Assembly (NCBI GenBank): GCA_001515945.1
Contig: LOER01000022.1
Span: 26,047 to 90,046, forward strand
Length of the DNA: 64,000 bases
Reading direction: 5' to 3'
Source: Desulfitibacter sp. BRH_c19
GTDB lineage: Bacteria; Bacillota; DSM-16504; Desulfitibacterales; Desulfitibacteraceae
Shown here: piece by piece, positions 43,427 to 52,468 of the stretch
How positions within the stretch are numbered: the first letter of the stretch is position 1
Layout of the letters: each line of letters opens with the position of its first letter
Program-made: the position numbers and the translations under genes
Notes under the pieces: generated by a model
What the model was told of the DNA's origin: nothing
The model's input: only the letters and a program-made list of their open reading frames with translations
The model's database searches: none

Positions 43427-45058
43427 ATGACAATTAATGTTACTCTAAATACGGGTGAAAAACTATTAATAGAACCTGGAACTAGTTTGCTGGAAATAAC
43501 TAAAATGATAGGTGAAGTACCATACCCAATTGTTGCAGCAACAGTAAATAATGAGCTTAGGGATCTAAATTTTTGTATTTATGAGCCTTCTGAATTGAAA
43601 TTTATTGACATAACTAGTGACACAGGCAATAGGATTTATGCTAGAAGCTTGAGCTTTATATTTATTCGAGCAGCCAGGGAAATGATTCCAAATAGTGATG
43701 TGATGATTGAGCATTCACTTTCAAAGGGTCTATATTGTGAGATTAAAGGGAAAAAACTTACAGAGGCTTTAGTGAAAAGCATAGAAAATAGAATGAAAGA
43801 AATAATTGAAGCTGATGAAGTTATTGAAAAAAGGGAAATTTCTAGAGAAGAAGCTCTTAAAATCTTTGAAGAATATGGGCAGGTTGACAAGGTTAAAATG
43901 CTAAAATATCTGCCTACGTCTAGGGGTAAGGTTTATAAAACAGGTTGGATGTATGATTTCTTTTACGGATATGTAGTACCTAATACTGGGTATTTGAAGA
44001 AGTTCACCTTGCAATTTCATTTGCCAGGGGTGATAATACGTTTTCCTCTAGCTCAGAATCCAGAACGTATACCCGAATTTGTACCACAGCCAAAATTAGC
44101 AAAAATATTTTATGAGGCTGAAAGATGGGCAGAAATCATGGAAGTTAATACTATTGCAGATTTAAATGACGCTATAGTTAATAATAACGTATCAGTGCTA
44201 ATAAAAGTAGCAGAAGCTCTTCATGAAAAGAAGGTTGCAAATATTGCTGATGAAATAGAAGAGCACAAGGATAGAGGTAATGTGATTCTCATAGCTGGAC
44301 CGTCTTCATCTGGAAAGACGACATTTGCTGATAGGCTTATGATTCAGTTAATGGTCAATGGTTTAAAGCCAATTTCCATATCGATGGATAATTATTTCGT
44401 AGATAGAGAAAAAACTCCCCTTGATGATAAGGGCGAATATGATTTTGAGTCTATAGAGGCTATAGATTTGCAATTATTAAATGAACACTTGACCCAACTA
44501 ATTCAGGGTGAAGAAGTGGAAATGCCAATATTTAACTTTAAGACTGGTATGAGGGAGGATTTTGGTCGTAAAGTACAAATTAGACCAGATCAACCTATTA
44601 TAATAGAGGGCATTCATGGCTTAAATGAAAAACTTACTTATTCAATTCCTAAAGACCATAAATATAAAATTTATATTTCATGTTTGACGCAATTAAATAT
44701 TGATAACCATAATAGAATACCAACTACTGATATACGTAAACTTAGGAGGATTGTAAGAGATTACCAATACCGGGGTCTTAGTGCTTCAGATACATTAAGG
44801 ATTTGGCCATCGGTCAGAAGAGGCGAGGATAGAAGTATATTCCCCTTTCAAGAAGATGCAGATATAATGTTTAACTCCTCATTGATATATGAATTAGCAG
44901 TTTTAAAGCACTATGCACAACCGCTTTTACTTGAAATTGATAAATTCAGTCCGGATTATATAGAAGCACAGAGGCTATTAAGGTTTATAACGTATGTTTC
45001 ATCTCTAGATGGAAAAGAGATTCCTTTAAATTCTATTATTAAGGAGTTTATTGGGTAG
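43427..45058 (+). CDS. TGS-domain nucleoside (uridine-type) kinase
   Basis: This is a 543-residue protein with a TGS-like ubiquitin-fold N terminus, a segment related to the threonyl-tRNA synthetase editing domain, and a C-terminal uridine kinase-like P-loop domain (VILIAGPSSSGKTTFADRL, then SMDNYFVDREKTP and IIIEGIHGLNEKL). This architecture is common in Clostridia and annotated as nucleoside kinase; its natural substrate is not settled. ATG 43427 lies 5 bases after GGAGG; the upstream ATG at 43415 overlaps the SD. Confidence 0.87.
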   Translation: MTINVTLNTGEKLLIEPGTSLLEITKMIGEVPYPIVAATVNNELRDLNFCIYEPSELKFIDITSDTGNRIYARSLSFIFIRAAREMIPNSDVMIEHSLSKGLYCEIKGKKLTEALVKSIENRMKEIIEADEVIEKREISREEALKIFEEYGQVDKVKMLKYLPTSRGKVYKTGWMYDFFYGYVVPNTGYLKKFTLQFHLPGVIIRFPLAQNPERIPEFVPQPKLAKIFYEAERWAEIMEVNTIADLNDAIVNNNVSVLIKVAEALHEKKVANIADEIEEHKDRGNVILIAGPSSSGKTTFADRLMIQLMVNGLKPISISMDNYFVDREKTPLDDKGEYDFESIEAIDLQLLNEHLTQLIQGEEVEMPIFNFKTGMREDFGRKVQIRPDQPIIIEGIHGLNEKLTYSIPKDHKYKIYISCLTQLNIDNHNRIPTTDIRKLRRIVRDYQYRGLSASDTLRIWPSVRRGEDRSIFPFQEDADIMFNSSLIYELAVLKHYAQPLLLEIDKFSPDYIEAQRLLRFITYVSSLDGKEIPLNSIIKEFIG

Positions 45059-45569
45059 GAGAGATATTCTTTTGGATACTATAAGTCATGGACTTTGGGC
45101 ATTTGTTTTACTACATAGGCATTCAACTGTTATAAAGTTTGTTGCTGGATCTATTTTCGTGGATAGTCCATTTCTTTTAGCTGGACTAGGGTTAATTATT
45201 CAACAAGGTGCAATTCCTGACAAACTGCCCCTTCTTGTACTAGAAGCAGGTTTTTTGTCTGTAGTTGGCTATGCACTACATTCGATAGCAATATGGGGAA
45301 TTATGCTTGCTGTAGTCTATATTTACTCTAAACAATGGATATTTTTTGTTCTAGGCTGGGGTTTTCACATTGCTGTAGATATTTTTACCCACGTAAATGA
45401 TGCATTACCACTATTTTGGCCTTTAAGTAAAGCCACCAGTAGAAGCTTTGTGTCTTATTGGGAACCTGATTATCATAGTATAGCTTTTAATATATTTCAA
45501 ATAGGTAGCCTGGCAATTATTTTTACATGTCTGTATTACTTTAGAAACTTAAATAACAAAAGGAGGTAG
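45051..45569 (+). CDS. YdjM-like integral membrane protein
   Basis: This is a 172-residue protein with four hydrophobic helices and conserved His/Asp residues (DTISHGLWAF, DSPFL, HIAVDIFTHVNDALPLFWPLS), a pattern of membrane-bound metal-dependent hydrolase-like (YdjM/DUF457) proteins. It overlaps the upstream kinase gene by 8 bases. TTG at 45051 or 45072 are both possible starts. Function is unknown. Confidence 0.65.
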   Translation: MGRRDILLDTISHGLWAFVLLHRHSTVIKFVAGSIFVDSPFLLAGLGLIIQQGAIPDKLPLLVLEAGFLSVVGYALHSIAIWGIMLAVVYIYSKQWIFFVLGWGFHIAVDIFTHVNDALPLFWPLSKATSRSFVSYWEPDYHSIAFNIFQIGSLAIIFTCLYYFRNLNNKRR

Positions 45570-45576
45570 TTCTATT

Positions 45577-45963
45577 ATGCAGGTTCAATTTGCTCATGTA
45601 TGTATTAGGGTAATGAATTTAGAAAAATCGATTAAATTCTATCAGAAAGCTTTAGATTTAAAGGAATCTAGGCGAAAAGATTTCCCAGAATATAAATTTA
45701 CCTTAGTATTCCTTAAAGAGGATAAAACAGATTTTGAGTTGGAATTAACGTACAATTATGATCAAGAAAAACCTTATGAGATAGGTAATGGGTACAGTCA
45801 TTTGGCTATATATGTAGATAATCTAGAAGGACTACATAAAAAGCATAAGGATATGGGTCTAGACCCTACTGAATTAAAGGGTTTACCAGGAACCCCCCCT
45901 GGCTATTATTTTCTGAATGATCCTGATGGATACCACATAGAAATAATTAGAAAAAAGTACTAG
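45577..45963 (+). CDS. gloA: glyoxalase I-like lactoylglutathione lyase
   Basis: This is a 128-residue VOC-fold protein with glyoxalase I landmarks: HVCIRVMNLEKSIKFYQKAL (metal His), LELTYNYD (metal Glu), GNGYSHLAIYVDNL and DPDGYHIEII (metal Glu). It probably detoxifies methylglyoxal, although another VOC activity is possible. The ATG follows AAAGGAGG, 7 bases downstream of the previous gene. Confidence 0.85.
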   Translation: MQVQFAHVCIRVMNLEKSIKFYQKALDLKESRRKDFPEYKFTLVFLKEDKTDFELELTYNYDQEKPYEIGNGYSHLAIYVDNLEGLHKKHKDMGLDPTELKGLPGTPPGYYFLNDPDGYHIEIIRKKY

Positions 45964-46057
45964 ACCAAAGACTCACACTAACAAATTTCCCCCTTGAAGC
46001 ATATAAATAGAAGGAGACTTATTTTGAAAATGTAAACTTGAAAGGGGGGACTTTTAT

Positions 46058-46645
46058 ATGTTTTTTACCTATGAGATACAAACAGGAGATACCTTGGAAA
46101 GCTTAGCGGAACGTTTTGATACTACTGTTGAAGAAATCCTAAGATACAATGAAATACGCAATCCCAGTAGGCTTCCTGTTAGGGTTGTAATTAGAATTCC
46201 AGTTCCTATGCTTCCACCTACAGTACCTTCTCCTAGACCTTTAAGAAACTTTTCTGTGCGAGTAGTAAGGGGTTTGTTATATATTTTATCTACTGATAGG
46301 ATGCTTTACAGGCGAAATCAAAGTGTTCAAATGACATTGGTTAAAACTAATATTACTGCTAGTCCTATTTCATTAACATATCCAACTACCCAACGTTTCG
46401 ATTTTTTTGTTCGTAGGGGTATAACTGGTAGAATACTATGGCAGTGGTCAGCAGACAGAGTTTTCGCTCAAGTAGTCGAGACAATTGTACTTCAACCGGG
46501 ACAATCTCAGGTATTTAGAGTCACATGGGATCAAAGGACAAATGAAGGGGTTCCTGTAGGGACCGGTATCTTCACCGTACAAGGTGAAAATGTCGCACAG
46601 GAATTACGAAACCAAAGAATATCAACACGGATAAGAATAGTGTAA
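46058..46645 (+). CDS. LysM and BsuPI-like domain protein
   Basis: This is a 195-residue protein: an N-terminal LysM motif (FTYEIQTGDTLESLAERFDT...IPVP, residues 1-50) for peptidoglycan binding, then an immunoglobulin-like BsuPI (intracellular proteinase inhibitor) domain ending WDQRTNEGVPVGTGIFTV. No signal peptide is seen, so it may be a spore or mother-cell protein. The SD AAAGGGGG precedes the ATG. Confidence 0.8.
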   Translation: MFFTYEIQTGDTLESLAERFDTTVEEILRYNEIRNPSRLPVRVVIRIPVPMLPPTVPSPRPLRNFSVRVVRGLLYILSTDRMLYRRNQSVQMTLVKTNITASPISLTYPTTQRFDFFVRRGITGRILWQWSADRVFAQVVETIVLQPGQSQVFRVTWDQRTNEGVPVGTGIFTVQGENVAQELRNQRISTRIRIV

Positions 46646-46656
46646 ATTGCATATCT

Positions 46657-46706
46657 AAAAACCTTATTAATGGACCTCTGATAAAAAGGCCATAATGAGG
46701 TTTTTC
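46657..46706 (+). terminator. terminator after the LysM gene
   Basis: An extended imperfect hairpin, AAACCTTATTAATGG against CCATAATGAGGTTT, ends in TTTTTC. Confidence 0.65.
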
Positions 46707-46791
46707 TTTATCTGAAGAGAGAAACATGTAAAATTACAAGTTGTTACGGTATACTAAGAGTAAATGATAAAAAATTTTGGAGGAACTTTAT

Positions 46792-47235
46792 TTGAAGTAT
46801 ACTGAAGCAAGTTTAGGTAGGATATTTATATTACGATTGGAAAAAGGCGATCGTATTCCAAAGACCATTGAGGATTTCGCACAAGAAAGGAAAGTAGGGT
46901 CTGCTACAGTATTTTTCCTTGGCGGAGCTGATAAAAATAGTAAGGTTGTTGTTGGCCCTGAAGACGGTGAAGCTGAGAAACCGATACCTGTTGTAATACC
47001 ACTTCCTAGAGTTAGTGAATCTTTGGGAGTGGGCACTATATTTAGAAATGAAGAAGGTGCTTTTAAACTACATATGCATTCTGCCTTTGGTCATGGTAAA
47101 GACACAATAGCAGGCTGTACTCGCCAGGGAGTTGATGTTTGGCTCTATGGGGAGGTGGTAATTATGGAGCTGTTAAATGGTACTGCTAAACGAAAAGTAG
47201 ACCCGCAGACGGGTTTTGAACTCTTAGATGTGTAG
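46792..47235 (+). CDS. PPC (DUF296) domain protein
   Basis: This is a 147-residue single PPC/DUF296 domain: GRIFILRLEKGDRIPKTIEDF, ATVFFLGGADKNSKVVVGP, and the metal-binding His cluster LHMHSAFGHG. In plants this domain is tied to AT-hook DNA-binding proteins; in bacteria it stands alone with unknown role. TTG 46792 follows GGAGG 8 bases before. Confidence 0.82.
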   Translation: MKYTEASLGRIFILRLEKGDRIPKTIEDFAQERKVGSATVFFLGGADKNSKVVVGPEDGEAEKPIPVVIPLPRVSESLGVGTIFRNEEGAFKLHMHSAFGHGKDTIAGCTRQGVDVWLYGEVVIMELLNGTAKRKVDPQTGFELLDV

Positions 47236-47243
47236 GAAAAGGA

Positions 47244-48464
47244 TTAGAGGCTAAGCCTTAACAAAGGCATACTCATACATCTAGGACCGCCCCTGCCCCG
47301 AACTAATTCTGATCCTTCTATTTCAACAACCTCTACACCACTATTTCTCAGTACTTTATTTGTGGCTTCATTGCGATTGTAGCATATTACAACCCCTGGT
47401 TTTATCGCCAGGGTATTTGTGCTATCCCCCCATTGTTCTCGAGTTGCTGTAATTGGCTCATGACCACCCGAGAAAATAAGTTGTGCCTTTTTTACACCTA
47501 GATACCTTCCTAGCAATTCATCTAGTTTATGGTCATTAGTTGCTACTATCCTCTCTTTTGTACCTTTTTCTAAAAGATAAACATGAATATCATCCTTTAC
47601 ACCGGGATACATTAAAAATTTGTCATAATCAATCATAGTAAATACAGTATCTAGGTGCATAAAGGCTCTTTTTGCTGGAATTTGAATAACTACTATTTGG
47701 CGAATTTGTTCTGTCTCAATTATGAATTTTTGTGTAATATATTCTATAGCTTCTTCAGTAGTTCTTTCACTTAAACCAATCACTAGAGTACTCGAATTTA
47801 TCACTAGAATATCCCCTCCTTCAATTCCCCTAGGTATCTCTTCTTCAAACCAGAGCTTGGTATTCTCAAAAAGTTTATGGTGCTTCTGCAAAAAACGTAA
47901 AAAGATTGTTTCACGCCTTCTTGCAAAATTAAACATGCTGCTTACAAGTAACTTGTTAGCAATCATAGCTCCATGATCACGTGTAAAGTACATACTAGGC
48001 ATAGGATCTAAATAAAAAGGATAACTTGAGACGGTTAAATCACTTAATGTGCGGTGTTTTTTCAACTTTTGGACTTCTTTTTTATGTATGCCTGCTAATA
48101 GCTTACTATTAAGCTCTTCTGGGGGAAGATTATATAGAAATTCAAAAACAGCTTTAGACACTTCTTTATCGCTTTGTAAGGAAAACTTTAAGTGTTCTTC
48201 AATGAGTTGCCGCTTGACCTCTAAATCTTGAATGAGCTCAACCATTAAATCTTCAATATAAAAGACTTTTGTGCCAGTATCTTTTATTGATTTTGCAAAT
48301 CCGTTATGTTCTTCTTGAGCTTTTCTAAGCCATGGAATTTCATCAAATAATAAGTTTTCAAGATAACGAGGAATTAAATTATTTAATTCGGAACCTGGCC
48401 TATGAAGCAATACTGACTGAAGCTTACCGATTTCTGAGGTTACATGAAATCCTTTTTTCTCCAT
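47244..48464 (-). CDS. arcA: arginine deiminase
   Basis: This is a 406-residue arginine deiminase that converts arginine to citrulline and ammonia. Catalytic landmarks are visible: YFTRDHGAMI, GIEGGDILVI (Glu/Asp), HLDTVFTMID (His), and the C-terminal nucleophile Cys in GRGGPRCMSMPL. ATG 48464 follows AGGAGG; an upstream in-frame extension would translate only a repeat. arcB and arcC are not nearby, so it may act alone or with distant partners. Confidence 0.93.
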   Translation of the reverse strand: MEKKGFHVTSEIGKLQSVLLHRPGSELNNLIPRYLENLLFDEIPWLRKAQEEHNGFAKSIKDTGTKVFYIEDLMVELIQDLEVKRQLIEEHLKFSLQSDKEVSKAVFEFLYNLPPEELNSKLLAGIHKKEVQKLKKHRTLSDLTVSSYPFYLDPMPSMYFTRDHGAMIANKLLVSSMFNFARRRETIFLRFLQKHHKLFENTKLWFEEEIPRGIEGGDILVINSSTLVIGLSERTTEEAIEYITQKFIIETEQIRQIVVIQIPAKRAFMHLDTVFTMIDYDKFLMYPGVKDDIHVYLLEKGTKERIVATNDHKLDELLGRYLGVKKAQLIFSGGHEPITATREQWGDSTNTLAIKPGVVICYNRNEATNKVLRNSGVEVVEIEGSELVRGRGGPRCMSMPLLRLSL

Positions 48465-48481
48465 GTAGATAGACCTCCTAC

Positions 48482-48562
48482 TTAATGTACGGGACACACT
48501 TCTTAAATTCTCACATCTAACATCCAACCTCACACTTCCAGAGAGCAGGAATGTCCCCAACT
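48482..48562 (-). repeat. REP-like element abutting the arcA ribosome-binding site
   Basis: On the minus strand it reads GTTGGGGACATTCCTGC ... GAAGTGTGTCCC-GTACATTAA and is followed directly by GTAGGAGG, the arcA SD. It is a longer version (about 80 bases) of the 23664 element. Confidence 0.7.
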
Positions 48563-48599
48563 TATTATTTGTCCGATGGCTAACTACCACTAAGAGTGG

Positions 48600-48785
48600 T
48601 ACTAAGCCCCTAGATAACGGTTTTCCCTAAAGGATTAGCTCAGCTACGCCAAACAAGTTGGCAAGTTTCGCTCTATATTATTCAGATGGAGTCATTCAGT
48701 AAAACTTAGTTCAGGTGCTTTTCTCAGAACTCTAGTTGAACTAATCCTGTGGGAAACTCCACCTGAATAAAGAATCCTGTTTATT
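48600..48785 (-). ncRNA. structured RNA-like repeat, copy 1
   Basis: Read on the minus strand this region is a diverged copy of 63741-63932. Conserved pairings are an outer stem GTTTCCC with GGGAAAAC, a second stem GGATTAG/CTAATCC, an AGTTC/GAACT hairpin, and an inner hairpin GCCAA/TTGGC. In copy 2 the inner hairpin has a wholly different sequence but the same stem. It ends near a small ACCACT/AGTGGT hairpin. Identity is unknown; mobile-element-linked RNA (for example an IS605/OMEGA-type RNA) is one possibility. Confidence 0.5.
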
Positions 48786-48899
48786 ATTATTTGTAGTTGG
48801 TATCTTTTTTAGACATTTATTGTATAGTTGGCTATAATACTTCGAAAACTAAACATGGAGGTGATAAAAATTAAACTCAATCAGGGAGAACGCTCTATT

Positions 48900-49262
48900 A
48901 TGGCATATTTTCCTAGTAGCTCAAAGGCACAAAAAGCTGTAGACGAGCTAAAGGATATGGGAATTAATACTGCACAAATTGATAGAATTAGCAGATATGG
49001 AACAACATTTAACCAACATCTTAATAACCCCATTTCTGGACAAGCAATAACCCAAACTGGTTTAACCATATCTTCAGATAGTACGGCTAGCGATAGTGAT
49101 GCAGCAAGGGTATTAATGTCAGCGGATCCTTCTGTATCGGGAATGGCCAATAAGGGTTATGGAATAGCTGGCGGAAAGAATTTTCTGGTAACTGTTGTTA
49201 CTGATGAAAAACATTTGAATAGGGTTGTAAAAATATTAGAGAAAAATGATGGAATGGTTTAA
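48900..49262 (+). CDS. small soluble protein, general-stress-like, unknown
   Basis: This is a 120-residue protein beginning AYFPSSSKAQKAVDELKDMG and ending KNFLVTVVTDEKHLNRVVKIL. The two ends form a possible ferredoxin-like alpha-beta fold, as in YflT/heat-induced stress protein-like families, around a Gly/Ser-rich middle. ATG 48900 is chosen for its SD (AGGGAG, ~11 bases); an ATG at 48855 followed by GGAGGTGA is an alternative. Family assignment is uncertain. Confidence 0.65.
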   Translation: MAYFPSSSKAQKAVDELKDMGINTAQIDRISRYGTTFNQHLNNPISGQAITQTGLTISSDSTASDSDAARVLMSADPSVSGMANKGYGIAGGKNFLVTVVTDEKHLNRVVKILEKNDGMV

Positions 49263-49298
49263 CTATTATATTAACATAAATAGGGAGGGAATTTGCAA

Positions 49299-51320
49299 AT
49301 GAAATATCCGAGACTTTTTCAAAAAGGTTTAATTGGAAATATGAGTATTAAAAATCGAACTGTCATGCCAGCAATGGGAACAAACTTAGCAAGTGAAACA
49401 GGCGCAGTTACCCAGGCAATGCTTCATTATTATAGAGCACGGGCTAAAGGTGGAGTAGGTTTAATTATAACAGAAATAGTAAGTGTGGATTCTCCAGGGG
49501 GGTATGCCATTCCTAAACAGCTTGATTTACATAGTAATTCCTTCATAGCTGGGCACAATGAGCTTGTGGAGGCTGTTCATGAGCATGATACAAGAATTAT
49601 TCCCCAATTACATCATGCTGGGCGTCAGACTACAAATGAGAATACCAAGGGATTACAACCTGTAGGACCATCTGCTATACCAGATCCATATTTAAAGGTT
49701 ATTCCTAAAGAATTAACAATAAATGAAATACAGGAAATAGTTAATAAGTTTGTGAAGGCAGCTAGCAGGGCCCAACATGCAGATTATGACGGTGTTGAGA
49801 TACATGGAGCTCATGGATATCTTGTGGCCCAGTTTATGTCACCCCGAAGCAATAAACGGACAGATCTTTATGGTGGAGATATTAATGGACGTATGCGTTT
49901 TCCCATTGAAATCATAAAAGGAATTAAAAAGGAGACTAAAGGTAACTTTCCAGTTATATTTCGTTATAGCGGAGATGAGTTTGTAGAAGGTGGTATTGAT
50001 TTAGAAGAAGCAAAGAAGATAGCGACTATGCTTGAAGAAGCGGGTGTAGACGCATTACATGTTAGTTCTGGCACGTATTCTTCCATGCATACAATTATAG
50101 AGCCCATGAGTTATCCAGAGGCTTGGAGGGCATACCTGGCTGAGAATATTAGAAAGGTTGTTAAGATACCTGTAATAACTGTTGGCAATATACGGAGTCC
50201 ACAGGTAGCCGAAAATCTTCTCAAGGAAGAGAAGGCAGACTTCATAGCTATTGGAAGGACACTTATAGCAGACCCTGAATGGCCTCTAAAGGCCATGCTG
50301 GATAGGGATGAAGATATTAGAAAATGTATTAGTTGTAACATTGGATGTATAAGTGAGCGTGTCTTTAAAAACCTCCACATTAGGTGTACAGTTAATCCAG
50401 TTGCAGGCAGAGAGATTGAATATCCATCAATTCCCTTTTCATATAACTCCAAACACTTTGTTGTCATTGGAGGTGGGCCTGCAGGGATGGAAGCATCCAG
50501 AGTACTAGCGACTGGAGGAAATAAAGTAAGCTTGATTGAGAGAGAGGCTGAACTTGGAGGACAAATTCGAATTGCTGCTGTTCCTCCAGGAAAAGATAAA
50601 ATACACTGGAGTATTGATTACCTTGAGACCCAAGTTCGTAACCTGGGGGTTGATATACAGTTAAATACAGAAGCAACAATAGAAATGCTTCAGGAAAAGG
50701 ATGCAGATTATTTTATAATTGCTACAGGTGCAGCTCCTATTATTCCTAGCATTAAGGGTGTAAGTAATGCCAATGTAGCAACAGCGTGGGAAATTTTAGC
50801 AGGACAATATGAAGTAGGTGAAAAAGTTATTGTGGTGGGAGGGGGTAGTGTTGGATGTGAAACTGCTCTTTACCTAAGAAAAAAAGGTGTTAATGTTATG
50901 GTTTTAGAGATGAAGAATAGTCTTGCAGATGATATGGAACCAATCACGCGATCTGTGTTTTTGGAGGAAATGCAAAAGTTGCAGATACAGTCTTTCACAG
51001 GGTACAAGGTGCAGAGCATAGATGCAGATGGAGTTGTAGCTATGGATGAGAATTGGAAGGAGCATTGGTTGCCATGTACACATATCGTATTATCTATGGG
51101 TGCAGGGTCTATTAACCATTTAGAGGGTGAATTGAAGCAACGGGGAATGCGTGTTATGGTCATTGGAGATGCTAAAAGTCCCCGAAAACTAAGAGAAGCA
51201 ATTTCAGAAGGATTTATGACAGCCTACCGGTTAATAATAAATGACAATTATCCTCAATTACGTAAGCCATATATGATGGAAGAAGTAGGGGTCTTAACCC
51301 AGATAGAATATTATGGCTAA
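49299..51320 (+). CDS. NADH:flavin oxidoreductase of the 2,4-dienoyl-CoA reductase/TMADH family
   Basis: This is a 673-residue enzyme with an N-terminal Old-Yellow-Enzyme TIM barrel (LFQKGLIGNMSIKNRTVMPAM; HGAHGYLVAQFMSP), a [4Fe-4S] motif (CISCNIGCI followed by CTVNP), and a C-terminal FAD/NAD domain (FVVIGGGPAGMEASRVLA; VIVVGGGSVGCETALYL). Relatives include 2-enoate reductases, BaiCD-type enzymes and trimethylamine dehydrogenase. The substrate cannot be told apart from sequence alone. ATG 49299 follows AGGGAGGG. Confidence 0.88.
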   Translation: MKYPRLFQKGLIGNMSIKNRTVMPAMGTNLASETGAVTQAMLHYYRARAKGGVGLIITEIVSVDSPGGYAIPKQLDLHSNSFIAGHNELVEAVHEHDTRIIPQLHHAGRQTTNENTKGLQPVGPSAIPDPYLKVIPKELTINEIQEIVNKFVKAASRAQHADYDGVEIHGAHGYLVAQFMSPRSNKRTDLYGGDINGRMRFPIEIIKGIKKETKGNFPVIFRYSGDEFVEGGIDLEEAKKIATMLEEAGVDALHVSSGTYSSMHTIIEPMSYPEAWRAYLAENIRKVVKIPVITVGNIRSPQVAENLLKEEKADFIAIGRTLIADPEWPLKAMLDRDEDIRKCISCNIGCISERVFKNLHIRCTVNPVAGREIEYPSIPFSYNSKHFVVIGGGPAGMEASRVLATGGNKVSLIEREAELGGQIRIAAVPPGKDKIHWSIDYLETQVRNLGVDIQLNTEATIEMLQEKDADYFIIATGAAPIIPSIKGVSNANVATAWEILAGQYEVGEKVIVVGGGSVGCETALYLRKKGVNVMVLEMKNSLADDMEPITRSVFLEEMQKLQIQSFTGYKVQSIDADGVVAMDENWKEHWLPCTHIVLSMGAGSINHLEGELKQRGMRVMVIGDAKSPRKLREAISEGFMTAYRLIINDNYPQLRKPYMMEEVGVLTQIEYYG

Positions 51321-51336
51321 ACCTTGGTTTTTGGCA

Positions 51337-51375
51337 GTAGTTCTAGCGTTGTGTACTGTACAAGCGTAGAAGTAC
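51337..51375. repeat. IS200/IS605-like imperfect hairpin, isolated copy
   Basis: TTCTA-GCG-TTGT and ACAA-GCG-TAGAA form a stem interrupted by a symmetrical GCG/GCG internal loop. It closely resembles the hairpin at 63955-63995. Imperfect palindromes of this kind are the subterminal recognition hairpins of Y1 transposases. Confidence 0.5.
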
Positions 51376-51447
51376 CAGTCCTAGTGGGGTGACTAATCTA
51401 TCATCGAAAGCTATTATTTCTGAATGATATAGTACTGACAGTGTAAA

Positions 51448-51475
51448 CTAAGCCCGGGTTTGTCACCCGGGCTTA
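51448..51475. terminator. bidirectional terminator
   Basis: CTAAGCCCGGGT and ACCCGGGCTTAG are perfect 12-base arms with a 4-base loop, between converging genes. Confidence 0.85.
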
Positions 51476-51489
51476 GTATAGCTCAGTTC

Positions 51490-52380
51490 TTAATCACGGG
51501 TTATTGGTTCATCTAGTACCATATGTTCAATATTCATTGGTTCACCCGTTACTGTCATTTTTATTTTATCAATATAAGGAAATTCGAATAATGTATCTGC
51601 TATTGAGTTAATTGTCATGGCCTCACCAGCTGCTCCTCCCCAATGATCAGTATACATCTCTTGTGAAAAGTCTATTTCAACAAGATTATCTTCAAGCATT
51701 AAATCTTGAATTTTTACTGTTTCAGGGATGGTTGCATATAAATCTTGGTTTTCAGGACCTTTTATTAGTTCCTCTAATACTGAAATGATGAATTGTTCTT
51801 GATTTAGGGTACCAGTTAACTCCCGCTTTTCCCCAACTACCTCTGTAGCTTGTTGGTTTGAAAAGTAGAGTGTTACTTCAGTAATCTTAGGATCTGTGGG
51901 AAATGGTTCAAAAAATCCATATGGTTCACCACTAGGGCCTATAAGTTCATTACCTTCCACAAGTATCTTGACACGGTCAATCTCCTCAAATTGTGTCATG
52001 GTGTTTACTACTGAGCCAACACCAATTATTTCAGCAACGCTTCCTCCAAACTGAGCAAAATCCTGAGAGAAGTCTACGATTAAATCTCGATTTTGCTTAA
52101 TAGTTCCATAAACAACAGTATCGGGATTAATGTTGGCATTATAATCTGAGGTATCTGGTCCTTTAACGAGCGCTTCAAGAGCCTCTACATATTTGTCATC
52201 CTCTCTCTCATAGACTATTTCACGCTCCTCAGTTACCATGGTTTCATTATTACTATCTCCGTAGTAAAAATTAATAGTCTGGGTTATCTGATTTGGAGTG
52301 TTGCTTTGTGGTGATTCACATCCAATAAAAAACAATAGTAGAAGCATTATTAAAGGTACTATTAGTATATTTTTTTTCAT
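51490..52380 (-). CDS. double GerMN-domain lipoprotein
   Basis: This is a 296-residue lipoprotein (signal with lipobox FFIGC) containing two GerMN domains (about residues 65-160 and 195-285; note VDFSQDFAQFGG and EIDFSQEMYTDHWGG as repeated cores). GerM is needed for sporulation and spore germination in Bacillus. The ATG follows GGAAAGAGA. Confidence 0.88.
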   Translation of the reverse strand: MKKNILIVPLIMLLLLFFIGCESPQSNTPNQITQTINFYYGDSNNETMVTEEREIVYEREDDKYVEALEALVKGPDTSDYNANINPDTVVYGTIKQNRDLIVDFSQDFAQFGGSVAEIIGVGSVVNTMTQFEEIDRVKILVEGNELIGPSGEPYGFFEPFPTDPKITEVTLYFSNQQATEVVGEKRELTGTLNQEQFIISVLEELIKGPENQDLYATIPETVKIQDLMLEDNLVEIDFSQEMYTDHWGGAAGEAMTINSIADTLFEFPYIDKIKMTVTGEPMNIEHMVLDEPITRD

Positions 52381-52468
52381 TTTAATCTCTTTCCTTCCAT
52401 AGTTATATTAACTAATAATATAATAATAGTATTTGTAATATTAAGAATTGTAATACAAAAATTCATTT

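Noticed and set aside
48465..48590. N-terminal extension of arginine deiminase upstream of ATG 48464.
   Set aside because: The extra residues come from a repeat element, and a perfect SD precedes the inner ATG.
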